Positions 1-12,471 are shown, counted from the first letter of the stretch. The stretch: 64,000 bases of DNA from Pseudomonas baetica (GCF_002813455.1 NZ_PHHE01000001.1:2418001-2482000); one strand, 5' to 3'. The notes: generated by a model not told the origin, from the sequence alone. Numbers and translations are program-made.

Positions 1-271
1 CCATGGTTGGCAGCACCGCATCCGGACGCTCTTTCTCGATGATCTTGGCAACCGTCTGCCACTTGATCGGCTCGATGTACGTGGCGTCGGCCATGTCCGG
101 GTCGGTCATGATGGTGGCCGGGTTGGAGTTCACCAGGATGACGCGGTAACCCTCTTCGCGCAGGGCTTTACAAGCCTGGGCGCCGGAGTAGTCGAATTCG
201 CAGGCCTGGCCGATAACGATCGGGCCAGCGCCGAGAATCAGGATGCTTTTAATGTCTGTACGTTTTGGCAT
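1..271 (-). CDS. carB: Carbamoyl-phosphate synthase large subunit, N-terminal 90 residues (partial)
   Basis: The reverse strand encodes a protein starting [20 protein letters not shown] that runs off the left edge. This is the N-terminal end of the carboxyphosphate-synthesising ATP-grasp half of CarB (the full protein is about 1070 residues). CarB uses ammonia channelled from CarA, bicarbonate and two ATP to make carbamoyl phosphate for pyrimidine and arginine synthesis. It lies 126 bp downstream of carA on the same strand, the usual carAB operon. The gap holds a GC-rich direct repeat (ggggccgcc twice, 337-345 and 352-360) but no gene. Confidence 0.97.
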   Translation of the reverse strand, partial: MPKRTDIKSILILGAGPIVIGQACEFDYSGAQACKALREEGYRVILVNSNPATIMTDPDMADATYIEPIKWQTVAKIIEKERPDAVLPTM

Positions 272-397
272 GGGTTTGTCACTCAAATCCGCAGGTCAGT
301 CGGCAAGCCGTCTTGATCGATTTCTGAAGTCTCGAAGGGGCCGCCGGGGTCGGGGCCGCCCTCGAGGGGCTTCTCTCTACAGTCTCAAGGCGAACGC

Positions 398-1534
398 TTA
401 GCGTCGCTTGGCCATCTCGTTGATGAAGCGGTCGAACAGTGGCGCCACATCGTTCGGGCCCGGGCTCGCTTCAGGGTGGCCCTGGAAGCTGAACGCGCTC
501 TTGTCGGTGCGCTCGATACCTTGCAGGGTGCCGTCGAACAGCGACTTGTGAATCGCGCGAACGTTGCCCGGCAGGGTCGCTTCGTCTACCGCGAAACCGT
601 GGTTCTGGCTGGTGATCATCACGACACCAGTGTCCAGATCCTGAACAGGGTGGTTGGCACCGTGGTGGCCGTGGCCCATTTTCAGGGTTTTGGCGCCAGA
701 GGCCAGGGCCAGCAGTTGGTGACCGAGGCAGATGCCGAACACCGGAACTTCGGTTTCCAGGACTTCCTTGATCGCCTTGATCGCGTAGTCGCATGGCTCC
801 GGATCACCAGGGCCGTTGGACAGGAACACACCGTCCGGCTTCAGTGCCAGCACATCAGCAGCAGGGGTTTGCGCAGGCACCACGGTGACGCGGCAGCCGC
901 GCTCGACCAGCATGCGCAGGATGTTGACCTTGACGCCGTAGTCGTAGGCAACCACGTGGTATGGCAGCTCGGAAGCATCGATGGTCGCGTGGCTGTCGGT
1001 TTTCAGATCCCAGACAGTCGAGCGCCATTCGTATTGCTTCTTGGTGCTGACGACTTTCGCCAGATCCATGCCCTTCAGGCCCGGGAAGCCTTGCGCAGCG
1101 GCAATGGCGGCTTCTTCGGAGATGTTGTCGCCAGCCATGATGCAGCCGTTCTGTGCGCCTTTCTCACGCAGGATGCGGGTCAGGCGACGGGTGTCGATAC
1201 CGGCGATAGCCACAACGTTGTTGGCTTTCAGGTAGTCGGACAGGGACATCGTGTTACGCCAGTTGCTCGCTACCAGTGGCAAGTCACGGATGACCAGGCC
1301 AGCAGACCAGACGCGGTCGGACTCGGCGTCTTCCGGCGTGGTGCCGGTGTTGCCGATGTGCGGGTAAGTCAGGGTAACGATCTGTTGGGCGTAGGAAGGA
1401 TCGGTAAGGATTTCCTGATAGCCGGTCATTGCGGTGTTGAACACCACCTCACCAACGGTTTGACCGTCGGCACCAATGGCTTCGCCGCGAAAAATGCTGC
1501 CATCAGCAAGGGCAAATATGGCTGGCTTAGTCAA
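398..1534 (-). CDS. carA: Carbamoyl-phosphate synthase small (glutaminase) subunit
   Basis: CarA hydrolyses glutamine and passes ammonia to CarB. The protein begins [20 protein letters not shown] and has the class I amidotransferase nucleophile context FGICLGHQ and the C-terminal HPEASPGP carrying the catalytic His and Glu. I place the start at a TTG codon (1532-1534), because a strong GGGAGG ribosome-binding site lies six bases upstream and family members begin at this point; the reading frame stays open for eight more codons with no better signal. That gives 378 residues, the normal length. It follows dapB on the same strand and precedes carB. Confidence 0.97.
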   Translation of the reverse strand: MTKPAIFALADGSIFRGEAIGADGQTVGEVVFNTAMTGYQEILTDPSYAQQIVTLTYPHIGNTGTTPEDAESDRVWSAGLVIRDLPLVASNWRNTMSLSDYLKANNVVAIAGIDTRRLTRILREKGAQNGCIMAGDNISEEAAIAAAQGFPGLKGMDLAKVVSTKKQYEWRSTVWDLKTDSHATIDASELPYHVVAYDYGVKVNILRMLVERGCRVTVVPAQTPAADVLALKPDGVFLSNGPGDPEPCDYAIKAIKEVLETEVPVFGICLGHQLLALASGAKTLKMGHGHHGANHPVQDLDTGVVMITSQNHGFAVDEATLPGNVRAIHKSLFDGTLQGIERTDKSAFSFQGHPEASPGPNDVAPLFDRFINEMAKRR

Positions 1535-1579
1535 GAAGACCTCCCGTAAATAACGCATGAAAGGGCGATCGCAGGTTGT

Positions 1580-1617
1580 AAAAAAGCGGAGTGACGTATG
1601 GACACGTCACCCCGCTT
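1580..1617 (-). terminator. Hairpin with T-run between dapB and carA (terminator or carA attenuator)
   Basis: On the minus strand, AAGCGG plus GTGACGT pair with ACGTCAC plus CCGCTT around a six-base loop with one mismatch, followed by six T residues. This is a convincing rho-independent terminator reading in the direction dapB to carA. Its 3' end is only about 45 bases before the carA start codon, so it either ends the dnaJ-dapB transcript or acts as an attenuator in a carA leader. The rest of the dapB-carA gap shows no gene. Confidence 0.75.
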
Positions 1618-1791
1618 CTTCACTGAATTATTCTGCGCGCTTTTAGTGGACACACTAAAGCTGTAGCTTACAGAAAAAGGCTTTTTGGGTCCACCGCTAA
1701 AGAGCCTTAAAGGCCGGAGAATGCGACAGGACGTCGCCAAGCAGAGAAAAACCAGCGCAAACAGGGCGTTTGCGCCGGGTTCAGCAATAAA

Positions 1792-2607
<816 letters not shown>

Positions 2608-3732
2608 TTACAAATCGCCGAAGAAGCGCTTCACGCCGTCGAACCAACCGGTGGTTTTCGGGGAATGGCTGTTGTCATCCGCCAAGGAACTGCGGAACTC
2701 TTCCAGCAATTCGCGCTGACGACGATTCAGGTTGACCGGGGTCTCGACCGCTACACGACACATCAAATCGCCCGCACCACCGCCACGCACCGGCGCCACG
2801 CCTTTGCCGCGTACACGGAACTGCTTGCCGGTCTGGGTGCCTTCAGGGATTTTCAGCTTGACGCGACCGTCGAGGGTCGGAATTTCCAGTTCGCCGCCCA
2901 ACGCTGCATCGACAAAGCTGATCGGCACTTCGCAGAACAGATGCTTGCCGTCACGCTGGAAGATGTCGTGCTCGCGGACATTGATGACCACGTACAGGTC
3001 ACCAGTCGGACCACCTTGAGTACCCGCCTCGCCTTCGCCGGACAGGCGAATACGGTCGCCGGTGTCGACGCCGGCCGGCACTTTGACCGACAGGGTTTTG
3101 TACTCTTCGATGCGACCGTCACCGTGGCAGGAATCGCACGGATCGGAAATGATCTTGCCCTGGCCATGGCAGCGCGGGCAGGTCTGCTGCACCGAGAAGA
3201 AACCTTGCTGCATGCGCACCTGACCGATGCCGCCGCACGTTGGGCACGTCGAAGGCGACGAGCCTTTCTTGGCGCCCGAGCCATCGCATGGCTTGCAATT
3301 GACCAGCGTCGGAACGCGGATATTCACGGTCGTGCCGCGCACCGCTTCTTCCAGATTCAGCTCCAGGGTGTAGCGCAAGTCGCTGCCGCGCTGAGCGCCG
3401 CCACGGGAACCGCCGCGACCGCCACCGAAGAAGTCACTGAAGACATCACCAAAGATGTCAGAGAAGTTCTGACCGCCGAAACCGGCGCCGCCGCCACCCA
3501 TGCTCGGGTCGACACCGGCATGACCGTACTGGTCGTACGCTGCACGCTTGCTGGAATCGGACAGCACTTCATAGGCCTCGTTGGCCTCTTTGAACAGTTC
3601 TTCCGATGCTTTGTCATCGGGATTACGGTCCGGGTGATGCTTCATCGCCAGACGACGATAGGCCTTCTTCAGGTCCGCATCGCTTGAGCCACGCTCAACA
3701 CCCAACACTTCGTAATAGTCACGCTTTGCCAT
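2608..3732 (-). CDS. dnaJ: Chaperone protein DnaJ (Hsp40)
   Basis: DnaJ delivers unfolded clients to DnaK and stimulates its ATPase. The 374-residue protein begins [15 protein letters not shown], has the J-domain HPD tripeptide near residue 33, a Gly/Phe-rich stretch at about 75-115, four CxxCxGxG zinc motifs ([32 protein letters not shown]) and the C-terminal client-binding domain. I use the ATG at 3730-3732; an upstream in-frame extension is not family-like. It lies downstream of dnaK, with a 296-base gap containing a REP-like palindrome. Confidence 0.98.
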   Translation of the reverse strand: MAKRDYYEVLGVERGSSDADLKKAYRRLAMKHHPDRNPDDKASEELFKEANEAYEVLSDSSKRAAYDQYGHAGVDPSMGGGGAGFGGQNFSDIFGDVFSDFFGGGRGGSRGGAQRGSDLRYTLELNLEEAVRGTTVNIRVPTLVNCKPCDGSGAKKGSSPSTCPTCGGIGQVRMQQGFFSVQQTCPRCHGQGKIISDPCDSCHGDGRIEEYKTLSVKVPAGVDTGDRIRLSGEGEAGTQGGPTGDLYVVINVREHDIFQRDGKHLFCEVPISFVDAALGGELEIPTLDGRVKLKIPEGTQTGKQFRVRGKGVAPVRGGGAGDLMCRVAVETPVNLNRRQRELLEEFRSSLADDNSHSPKTTGWFDGVKRFFGDL

Positions 3733-3954
3733 AAGTCTTTGCACTCTTGAGGACGTTCGGCAAACCCCTCCTGAGGATGGCCAAACTCGCTGAGCCCCAA
3801 TACAGGCCCGGACCCAACTCACGTCAATTCAACGATCCTGGTCTTTGTTTCATGCGGTACTTACGGCGCGAAAAGCAGGAGCATTTTCGGCCATACCACC
3901 AGCACTCGAACCTTGTCGCATGCTGTAAAAATTCGCGTATTCCAGATACGCCAA

Positions 3955-3974
3955 CGCGGGAGCAAGCTCCCGCG
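3955..3974. repeat. REP-like palindrome in the dnaK-dnaJ gap
   Basis: A perfect inverted repeat, CGCGGGAGC-aa-GCTCCCGCG, sits in the 296-base space between dnaK and dnaJ. It has the look of the single REP units scattered between Pseudomonas genes and could stabilise or partly terminate the dnaK message. Nothing else recognisable is in this gap. Confidence 0.6.
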
Positions 3975-4028
3975 CGGCGACATCCTACCAGTCACCGCCT
4001 AAAGGCAGTCAACCGGCCGACCAACAAC

Positions 4029-5945
<1,917 letters not shown>

Positions 5946-6047
5946 GTTAACTCTCCCGAAACTTTGGATTTGGATGCCGCAGCAGTGGTGGCTGACTGCG
6001 GTAGCACTTAAACGCTTGACTTCTAAATGGGGGCCTTGCGGCTAATT

Positions 6048-6614
6048 TCAAGCCTTCTCGTCAATCGAAGGCGAAACTGGCGCAGGCGCCTTGCTGACCA
6101 CGACCATCGCCGGACGCAGCAGACGGCCATTGAGCTGGTAGCCTTTCTGGAACACCTTGAGAACACTGTTCGGTTCTACGTCTGCGCTTTCCTGCATGGC
6201 CATTGCCTGATGCTGAACGGCGTTGAACGGTTCGCCATGCGGATCGATCGCTTCAAGCTGGTAACGCTTGAGGGTGTCGTGGAACATTTTCAGGGTCAGC
6301 TCGATGCCTTCGCGCATCGGACGGATGCTTTCGTCGTCCGGGTTCGACAGCTCGAGGCCGCGCTCCAGGCTGTCGACGATCGGCAGCAGGTCGCTGGCGA
6401 ATTTTTCCAGCGCAAACTTGTGCGCCTTCTCCACGTCCTGCTCGGCACGACGACGGACGTTCTGCAGATCGGCAGCGACTCGCAGAGACTGATCCTGCGC
6501 GGCGGCCAATTGCTCTTCGAGCACTTGTACACGGGTCGCCAGGTCGTCACCCGAACCCTCGGGCGCCTGATTGGCTTCTGGGTTTTGCTTATCTACTGTC
6601 TGTTCGTCAGCCAT
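6048..6614 (-). CDS. grpE: Nucleotide exchange factor GrpE
   Basis: GrpE releases ADP from DnaK. The 188-residue protein has an acidic disordered start, a long coiled-coil helix (about 40-90, with [20 protein letters not shown]) and the C-terminal beta domain carrying [14 protein letters not shown]. Its ATG is preceded by AAGGAG at a good distance. It is the first gene of the grpE-dnaK-dnaJ set. A perfect inverted repeat CGCGAGTT/AACTCGCG lies in its short leader between the promoter and the ribosome-binding site. Confidence 0.97.
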   Translation of the reverse strand: MADEQTVDKQNPEANQAPEGSGDDLATRVQVLEEQLAAAQDQSLRVAADLQNVRRRAEQDVEKAHKFALEKFASDLLPIVDSLERGLELSNPDDESIRPMREGIELTLKMFHDTLKRYQLEAIDPHGEPFNAVQHQAMAMQESADVEPNSVLKVFQKGYQLNGRLLRPAMVVVSKAPAPVSPSIDEKA

Positions 6615-6667
6615 AGAATTCTCCTTTCAATATCGTCCGCGAGTTCAACTCGCGCTTCTGCCCCGAT

Positions 6668-6695
6668 ATATGGGGCCGCAAAATCAGGCTTCAAG
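6668..6695 (-). promoter_or_regulatory. Sigma-32 heat-shock promoter for grpE-dnaK-dnaJ
   Basis: Read on the minus strand, CTTGAAG, 13 bases, then CCCCATAT matches the RpoH consensus (CTTGAAA, 12-16 bases, CCCCATNT) almost exactly. It lies about 55 bases upstream of the grpE start, where the heat-shock promoter of this operon is expected. Confidence 0.85.
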
Positions 6696-6815
6696 GGGCT
6701 TAAAGCATTAACCCTACAAAAAAGTGCTGCTTTTTTCATTCCTCGATGCGCTAAGCATTCCCGCCTATCAAGCAAATCGAGCTAAGGGAGGGCATTGTCA
6801 GCCTCAAACAAAACA

Positions 6816-6831
6816 CTGTATAAATAACCAG
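6816..6831 (+). promoter_or_regulatory. LexA (SOS) operator upstream of recN
   Basis: CTGTATAAATAACCAG fits the CTG-N10-CAG LexA box with an AT-rich centre. It ends 24 bases before the recN start codon and overlaps the expected promoter, consistent with the known SOS control of recN. Confidence 0.82.
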
Positions 6832-6855
6832 ACCTCAAGCTTGGGAGCGGCCTTT

Positions 6856-8529
6856 ATGCTGGTGCACCTGTCCGTACACAACTACGCCATCGTTGAACAT
6901 CTCGATCTCGAACTTGATCGCGGGATGAGCGTGATCACAGGGGAAACCGGCGCAGGCAAGTCGATCATGCTCGACGCCCTGGGCCTGACCCTTGGCGATC
7001 GCGCCGACAGCGGTGTGGTTCGCCCGGGCGCCGACAAGGCCGATATCCTGGCGACTTTCGATCTGGTCGATATCCCCGAGGCCAGCGCCTGGCTGGCCGA
7101 GCGCGATCTGGACATCGACGGTCCGTGCATCCTGCGTCGGATCATCACGTCTGAAGGACGCTCTCGCGGCTATATCAACGGTACTCCCTGCCCGCTTGGC
7201 GACCTCAAGTCCCTCGGCGAACTGCTGATTGATATTCATAGCCAGCATGAACACCAGTCTCTGCTGAAGACCGACACCCATCGTCGCCTGCTGGACGAAT
7301 ACGCGGGCGCGACCGATCTCGCCCGTCAAGTGCAATTGGCCGCACAGCGCTGGCGCCAGACCCGCCAGGAGCTGGAGCGCCTCTCCAACTCCGGCGACGA
7401 ACAACGCGCGCGCCATCAATTGCTCAGCTACCAGCTCGAAGAACTGGAAAACCTCGGCCTCGGTGATAACGAGCTCGAACAGCTGGAACAGGAACACAAA
7501 AACCTGACCAATGCCGAAACCCTGCTTGGCATATGCCGACAAGTCGTCGAACAGTGCAGCGAAAGTGATTCCGGCAATGTGCTGAACGCACTGACTGCCA
7601 GCCTTAACCGCCTGTCGAGCGTGAACAATTCGGTTGGCGCCCTGGGCGAAGCCAGCAGTTTGCTGACCAGCGCGCAGATCCAGGTCGAAGAAGCGGTCGG
7701 CGAACTCAATCGCTTTCTTGATAACTTCGATGCCGATCCGGCGCGCCTGCAATATCTGGAAGAGCGCCTCGACGCTATTTATACGTTGGCACGCAAGCAC
7801 CGTATCCAGCCGACCGAAGTCAGTGAAATGCAGCAAAAGCTGCTGGATGAGATCGAAACCCTCAACGCCAATGACGAATCCATCGAGCGCCTGGGCGAAG
7901 AACTGGCCGCGTATGCCCGCCACTATCAGGAAAAGGCACGGGAGCTCAGCGATCTGCGGCATCAGGCTGCCGGCATCCTGGCCAGTGCAGTGGAGCAGGA
8001 AATTCAGCGCCTGGGCATGCCTGGCGGTCGATTCATCATTGAACTGAAAGCCAACAGCAGCGACGAACTCTTGCCTAACGGGCTCGAACAGGTCGAACTG
8101 CTGGTTAGCGCCAACCCCGGCCAGCCGATGAAGGCGCTGGCGAAAGTGGCGTCCGGCGGTGAGCTGTCGCGGATTAGCCTGGCGATTCAGGTCATCACCG
8201 CACAGACCTCTCGCGTTCCAACACTGGTGTTCGACGAAGTCGACGTGGGCATTGGCGGCCCGACCGCTGAAATTGTCGGGCAGCTGTTGCGCCGGCTCGG
8301 TGAGCGCGGGCAGGTATTGACGGTGACACACTTGCCGCAAGTGGCGGCGCAGGGTCATCAGCATCTCTTCGTGCACAAAGTGCGCGGTACAGAAGCGACG
8401 CACACCGCTGTCTCCAAGCTAAGCAAAAACGACCGTATAGAAGAAGTAGCGCGGATGCTCGGCGGTATCGATCTGACCAAAGAGTCCTTGGCTCACGCCA
8501 AGAAGATGGTTGTCACCGCGAAAGTTTAG
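6856..8529 (+). CDS. recN: DNA repair protein RecN (SMC-like ATPase)
   Basis: RecN is an SMC-family ATPase acting on DNA double-strand breaks. From the ATG giving MLVHLSVHNYAIVEHLDLEL it is 557 residues, the family length. It shows Walker A GETGAGKS near residue 33, a central coiled coil, the ABC signature SGGELSR near 434, and Walker B TLVFDEVDVGIGG shortly after. The frame is open further upstream, but that stretch overlaps the LexA operator and is not family-like. It is divergent from grpE. Confidence 0.97.
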   Translation: MLVHLSVHNYAIVEHLDLELDRGMSVITGETGAGKSIMLDALGLTLGDRADSGVVRPGADKADILATFDLVDIPEASAWLAERDLDIDGPCILRRIITSEGRSRGYINGTPCPLGDLKSLGELLIDIHSQHEHQSLLKTDTHRRLLDEYAGATDLARQVQLAAQRWRQTRQELERLSNSGDEQRARHQLLSYQLEELENLGLGDNELEQLEQEHKNLTNAETLLGICRQVVEQCSESDSGNVLNALTASLNRLSSVNNSVGALGEASSLLTSAQIQVEEAVGELNRFLDNFDADPARLQYLEERLDAIYTLARKHRIQPTEVSEMQQKLLDEIETLNANDESIERLGEELAAYARHYQEKARELSDLRHQAAGILASAVEQEIQRLGMPGGRFIIELKANSSDELLPNGLEQVELLVSANPGQPMKALAKVASGGELSRISLAIQVITAQTSRVPTLVFDEVDVGIGGPTAEIVGQLLRRLGERGQVLTVTHLPQVAAQGHQHLFVHKVRGTEATHTAVSKLSKNDRIEEVARMLGGIDLTKESLAHAKKMVVTAKV

Positions 8530-8544
8530 GCACAGTAGAAAGCA

Positions 8545-8570
8545 CGAAGGCGACCCTTGGGTCGCCTTCG
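8545..8570. terminator. Hairpin between convergent recN and fur
   Basis: A perfect 12-bp inverted repeat, CGAAGGCGACCC-tt-GGGTCGCCTTCG, lies between the convergent ends of recN and fur. It is followed by a moderately T-rich stretch on the plus strand. It probably acts as a two-way terminator. Confidence 0.7.
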
Positions 8571-8604
8571 TTCGTTTCGCGAATGTGAAATTCGCGCGAC
8601 ATGC

Positions 8605-9009
8605 TTACTTTTTCTTGCGGACGTACAGCACCAGATTGTGATCAACCATCTCGAAGCCATGCTTCTCGACGATCGTTTTTTGAAGCTTTTCGATTTCTTC
8701 GTCGAAGAACTCAATGACTTCGCCCGACTCCACGTTGACCATGTGGTCGTGGTGACCACCATCGGCCAATTCGAATACCGCGTGGCCACCGTCGAAATTG
8801 TGACGGACCACGAGGCCAGCCGCTTCGAACTGGGTCAGAACACGGTAAACCGTGGCCAGACCGACGTCCTCGCCAGCTTCCATCAACGCCTTATAGACGT
8901 CCTCGGCACTCATGTGACGCTGCTCGGTGGAGTCGAGCATTTGCAGGATCTTGACCCGTGGCAGGGTCACTTTGAGGCCGGCTTTGCGTAGTTCGCTATT
9001 TTCAACCAT
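8605..9009 (-). CDS. fur: Ferric uptake regulator Fur
   Basis: Iron-sensing repressor. The 134-residue protein begins MVENSELRKAGLKVTLPR and has the winged-helix domain with DVGLATVYRVLTQFE as recognition helix. The metal-binding dimerisation domain contains HAVFELADGGHHDH. The HHDH site and the C-terminal Lys-rich end match pseudomonad Fur; the CxxC zinc motifs found in E. coli Fur are absent, as usual in Pseudomonas. It is divergent from bamE. It is the likely iron sensor for the Fur-box-like sites in the metallophore locus further right. Confidence 0.97.
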   Translation of the reverse strand: MVENSELRKAGLKVTLPRVKILQMLDSTEQRHMSAEDVYKALMEAGEDVGLATVYRVLTQFEAAGLVVRHNFDGGHAVFELADGGHHDHMVNVESGEVIEFFDEEIEKLQKTIVEKHGFEMVDHNLVLYVRKKK

Positions 9010-9106
9010 GGTCAGCTTTCTCGCGATGCTGCTTCGCAGCTTCTCTTAATGCGGGTATGATCGGCGTTTACGTTGTCCCAGCCAAGATAGTGGAAGTCGC
9101 CCACCG

Positions 9107-9634
9107 ATGCAAAACACCAAGCTCTTGCTAACCAGTTTCACCTTTGTGGGACTGCTCGCACTCGCCGGTTGTTCATTCCCCGGGGTTTACAAAATCGACA
9201 TCCAGCAGGGCAATGTCGTCACGCAGGACATGATAGACCAGTTACGCCCGGGAATGACCCGGCCGCAAGTACGGTTTATCATGGGCAATCCCCTGCTTGC
9301 CGACACGTTCCATGCCGATCGCTGGGATTATCTGTACAGCCTGCAACCGGGTGGCGGTGAACGCCAACAGGAACGCATCAGCGTTATTTTCAACTCAAAC
9401 GACCAGCTTGTCAGCCTGTCCGGTGACTTTATGCCGGGCGTCAGCCGTGACGAAGCCATTCTCGGCAAGGACAGTGGCACGACCGTGACCGCTCCTGCTG
9501 AAAACGCCGAGAAGCCACAGCCGGAAAAACCGGCCAAGCCAGGTTCCTTGCTGGATCAGATCCAGAAGGACGTCGATGGTGTAGAAACCGTTCCGGTTCC
9601 GACGCCAGAGCCGCTGGACACCTCGCCGCAATAA
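9107..9634 (+). CDS. bamE: Outer-membrane assembly lipoprotein BamE (OmlA/SmpA)
   Basis: Component of the Bam complex that inserts beta-barrel proteins. The 175-residue protein has a lipoprotein signal ending in the lipobox LALAGC (Cys near residue 22). The SmpA/OmlA core follows, with [19 protein letters not shown] and [10 protein letters not shown] Pro/Glu-rich C-terminal extension (about 125-175) is longer than in enteric BamE. It sits back to back with fur, the classical Pseudomonas arrangement. Confidence 0.95.
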   Translation: MQNTKLLLTSFTFVGLLALAGCSFPGVYKIDIQQGNVVTQDMIDQLRPGMTRPQVRFIMGNPLLADTFHADRWDYLYSLQPGGGERQQERISVIFNSNDQLVSLSGDFMPGVSRDEAILGKDSGTTVTAPAENAEKPQPEKPAKPGSLLDQIQKDVDGVETVPVPTPEPLDTSPQ

Positions 9635-9647
9635 TTTGCGACGCAAT

Positions 9648-9674
9648 AAAAAACCCGGAAATTCCGGGTTTTTT
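9648..9674. terminator. Bidirectional intrinsic terminator between bamE and rnfH
   Basis: AAAAAACCCGG and CCGGGTTTTTT pair across a short AT centre. The A-run on one side and T-run on the other make this a terminator for both convergent genes. Confidence 0.85.
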
Positions 9675-9694
9675 ATTGTCTGCGGTTTGGCTTC

Positions 9695-10009
9695 TCACTG
9701 ATTTCGAGCTTTCGCCTCGGCAGCCTTGGCGGCACGCAAGCGCCGCACTTCCTTTGGATCGGCGAGCAACGGGCGATAAATTTCGATGCGATCCCCCGCC
9801 TGAATCAGGCGAACCTGAGGATCGGCAATCACTTTGCCGAAGATCCCCAGCGGGCACCCAGCCAGATCCAGCCGAGGAAACTCGTCGCCAATCCCTGACT
9901 TGAGCAACGCCTCACGCACGGTAGATCCTTCGGGGACACAAACCGTGCGCAAGACCTGACGATCAACGGCCGCATACACGACCTCTATCTCGATCACAGC
10001 CTTAACCAT
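9695..10009 (-). CDS. rnfH: RnfH family (UPF0125, RatB-like) protein
   Basis: A 104-residue ubiquitin-fold protein beginning MVKAVIEIEVVYAAVDRQ, with the family segment VREALLKSGIGDEFPRLDL and ending in a basic Ala/Arg-rich tail. It corresponds to RatB, the partner of RatA in the two-gene locus found next to smpB in many gammaproteobacteria; its exact biochemical role is unsettled. The start ATG overlaps the end of ratA by eight bases, suggesting translational coupling, so the longer upstream frame is not used. Confidence 0.9.
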   Translation of the reverse strand: MVKAVIEIEVVYAAVDRQVLRTVCVPEGSTVREALLKSGIGDEFPRLDLAGCPLGIFGKVIADPQVRLIQAGDRIEIYRPLLADPKEVRRLRAAKAAEAKARNQ

Positions 10010-10436
10010 GCATCTGCTTGGCGCGCTGGCAGAATGCATCCACCAGCGTATTCGCCGCCTGATTGAACAGCGGCCCCAAGGTGGCTCGCACCAACGGACC
10101 GGCATAGTCGAACGACAGATCCAGACTGATCTTGCAGGCCTTCTCGTTCAACACCTTGAACACCCAGACGCCATGCAACTGATTGAACGGGCCTTCTTCG
10201 AGGTTCATCTCGATCGACTGCCCCGGCACCAACGTATTGCGCGTGACGAAATGCTGACTGAGGCCGCCCTTCGCCACGCCAACACTGGCGCGCATATGCT
10301 CTGGCGAGCTTTCCAGCACCTCGGCAGACGAACACCACGGCAAGAATTCCGGGTAACGCGCCACGTCGTTGACCAGGTCATAAAGGAACTGGGCCGGGTA
10401 AGGCAGCAAAGCAGATCGTTGAATATGTGTCGTCAT
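10002..10436 (-). CDS. ratA: RatA-like START/polyketide-cyclase domain protein (coenzyme Q-binding type)
   Basis: A 144-residue single-domain SRPBCC protein beginning MTTHIQRSALLPYPAQFLYD. It contains the family motif LVNDVARYPEFLPWCSSAEV and an amphipathic C-terminal helix FNQAANTLVDAFCQRAK. E. coli RatA has been described both as a ribosome association toxin and as a homologue of the CoQ-binding protein Coq10; the sequence alone cannot decide between these. The inner ATG is preferred because family members begin there. It overlaps rnfH and lies near smpB, as in relatives. Confidence 0.9.
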   Translation of the reverse strand: MTTHIQRSALLPYPAQFLYDLVNDVARYPEFLPWCSSAEVLESSPEHMRASVGVAKGGLSQHFVTRNTLVPGQSIEMNLEEGPFNQLHGVWVFKVLNEKACKISLDLSFDYAGPLVRATLGPLFNQAANTLVDAFCQRAKQMHG

Positions 10437-10443
10437 GTAAGCG

Positions 10444-11847
10444 TTACTTCCAGAGCTGAGCGGCAAACACTACAACAATGCCGATAGGCGCCACGTAGCG
10501 CATCAAGAACAAAGACAGGGCAAACAGCGCCGGATGTCGGATCGACAGCTCATCACGCACCGCTTCACGCCCCATCACCCATCCGGCAAACAGTACGAAA
10601 CACAGTCCACCCAGCGGCAACATGATCCGCGAGGTGAAGAAATCGATCACGCCGAAGAAGTCCAGACCGCTCGCCGCACCCCATTGATAGAGATGGAACA
10701 TCCCGCCTTCGTTCACGAAAAATTTGGCTTCCTTCCAGATATTGAAGGAGAACACCGTACCCAAACCGACGAACCAGCAAATGAATGCCAGCCAGAACGT
10801 CACCCAGGCGCGGCTGACTTTGGTGCGCTCAACCAGATAAGCCACCATCGGCTCCAAGAGGGAAATCGCCGAACTCCAGGCAGCAATCGCCACCAGAACG
10901 AAGAAGACCACTCCCATCAGTTGACCGAAAGCCACGTTACCGAAAGCGAATGGCAGACTGACGAACATCAGGCCAGGCCCTTCGCTAGGATTCAGACCGC
11001 CGGCAAACACAATCGGAAACAAAGCCAGACCAGCGACCAGCGATACGAAGGTATCCAGCAGCGCTACGCCCACCACCGTGCCGGACAACGACGCGTTCTT
11101 CGGCATGTAAGCACCGTAGATCATGATCGAGCCCACGCCGACGCTCAGCGAAAAGAAAGCATGCCCCATCGCTGGCAGCAGACCGTCGAGGACTTTTTCC
11201 GGGTGGAAATCGAACATGAAATGCACGCCCTCCATGAAGTGCCCGGTGGTCATGCTGTAACCCAGCAGCACCAGCACCATCACGAACAGCAGCGGCATCA
11301 TGATGCGCAGGCTGCGTTCCAGGCCGGCAACCACGCCTTTGGCGATCACCAGCGCCGACAGCAGCATGAAAACTGTGTGCCAAAGTGTCAGACGCCACGG
11401 ATCGGCAATGACATTGCCGAAGTAGGCGCCAACCTGATCGGCCGTGGCCCCCTGGAAGTCGCCGCGGCCCATATCGACGATGTAATCCAGCGACCAGCCG
11501 CCCACCACACTATAGAAAGACAGGATCAGCAGCGCCGTAATCATCCCGGCAAAGGCGCCCCACGACCACTTGGCCGAGTGCCCGGCTTCCAGCGCCAGCA
11601 CCTTCAAGGCGTTGGCCGGACTCTGCCGGGCGCGTCGGCCGATCAGGGTTTCAGCGAGCATGACGGGAATGCCGATCAAAGCGATACACGCCAGAAACAT
11701 CAGCACAAAGGCGCCGCCGCCGTACACCCCGACCATGTAGGGGAACTTCCAGATACTACCCAGTCCCACGGCCGAACCGGTCGCGGCGAGTATGAATACC
11801 CAGCGGCTAGCCCAACTGCCGTGGACAGAAACCTTGTCTGTCGACAT
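10444..11847 (-). CDS. Sodium-dependent transporter, neurotransmitter:sodium symporter family
   Basis: A 467-residue integral membrane protein of the NSS/LeuT family. The N-terminal sodium-site motif WASRWVFILAATGSAVGLGS with IWKFPY is diagnostic, and about 11-12 membrane segments follow. Members move amino acids or related amines with sodium; the substrate cannot be told from sequence. It ends just before ratA on the same strand and is divergent from smpB, with which it shares a 119-base upstream region. Confidence 0.93.
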   Translation of the reverse strand: MSTDKVSVHGSWASRWVFILAATGSAVGLGSIWKFPYMVGVYGGGAFVLMFLACIALIGIPVMLAETLIGRRARQSPANALKVLALEAGHSAKWSWGAFAGMITALLILSFYSVVGGWSLDYIVDMGRGDFQGATADQVGAYFGNVIADPWRLTLWHTVFMLLSALVIAKGVVAGLERSLRIMMPLLFVMVLVLLGYSMTTGHFMEGVHFMFDFHPEKVLDGLLPAMGHAFFSLSVGVGSIMIYGAYMPKNASLSGTVVGVALLDTFVSLVAGLALFPIVFAGGLNPSEGPGLMFVSLPFAFGNVAFGQLMGVVFFVLVAIAAWSSAISLLEPMVAYLVERTKVSRAWVTFWLAFICWFVGLGTVFSFNIWKEAKFFVNEGGMFHLYQWGAASGLDFFGVIDFFTSRIMLPLGGLCFVLFAGWVMGREAVRDELSIRHPALFALSLFLMRYVAPIGIVVVFAAQLWK

Positions 11848-11966
11848 CGTTTATCACGCCCAAGCGTTAGAAAAAGAGGCCGCATTGTCCGGGATTCACT
11901 CAACCTGCTCAAGCACGCAGCATCACCGTAGCCGACGGCCGTTTATCTCCATATAATGCCGCCCCT

Positions 11967-12449
11967 ATGGCTAAACAGAAGAAACACCCAACAGGGACCA
12001 TCGCGCAGAACAAAAAGGCGCGACACGATTACTTCATCGAGCACAAGTTCGAGGCTGGTCTGGTCCTGGCCGGCTGGGAAGTAAAAAGTCTGCGGGCAAG
12101 CAAGCTGCAACTGGTCGACAGTTACGTGCTGCTCAAGGATGGCGAAGCGTGGCTGCTCGGCAGTCACATCACGCCTCTGATGACCGCCAGCACCCACGTC
12201 ATCGCCGACCCGGTGCGCACGCGCAAATTGCTGCTCAACCGCCGCGAGCTGGAAAAGCTCGCCGCCGCTGTGCAGCAAAAGGGTTACGCCTGCGTATGCC
12301 TGTCCTGGTACTGGAGCAAGCACATGGTCAAGTGCGAGATCGCTCTGGGCAAGGGCAAGAAGGAATACGACAAGCGTGACACCGAGCGCGAACGCGATGC
12401 CGGTCGTGAGTTGCAACGTGCGGTGCGCAACAAGGGTAAGGAAGATTAA
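11967..12449 (+). CDS. smpB: SsrA-binding protein SmpB
   Basis: SmpB binds tmRNA and delivers it to stalled ribosomes. The 160-residue protein begins [20 protein letters not shown]. It has the OB-fold core with [20 protein letters not shown] and ends with the basic tail [15 protein letters not shown] that becomes helical in the ribosomal A site. Its RNA partner ssrA is in this same window about 9.7 kb downstream. Confidence 0.98.
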   Translation: MAKQKKHPTGTIAQNKKARHDYFIEHKFEAGLVLAGWEVKSLRASKLQLVDSYVLLKDGEAWLLGSHITPLMTASTHVIADPVRTRKLLLNRRELEKLAAAVQQKGYACVCLSWYWSKHMVKCEIALGKGKKEYDKRDTERERDAGRELQRAVRNKGKED

Positions 12450-12471
12450 TTTCTTCTGCCTTTAGGTCGTA

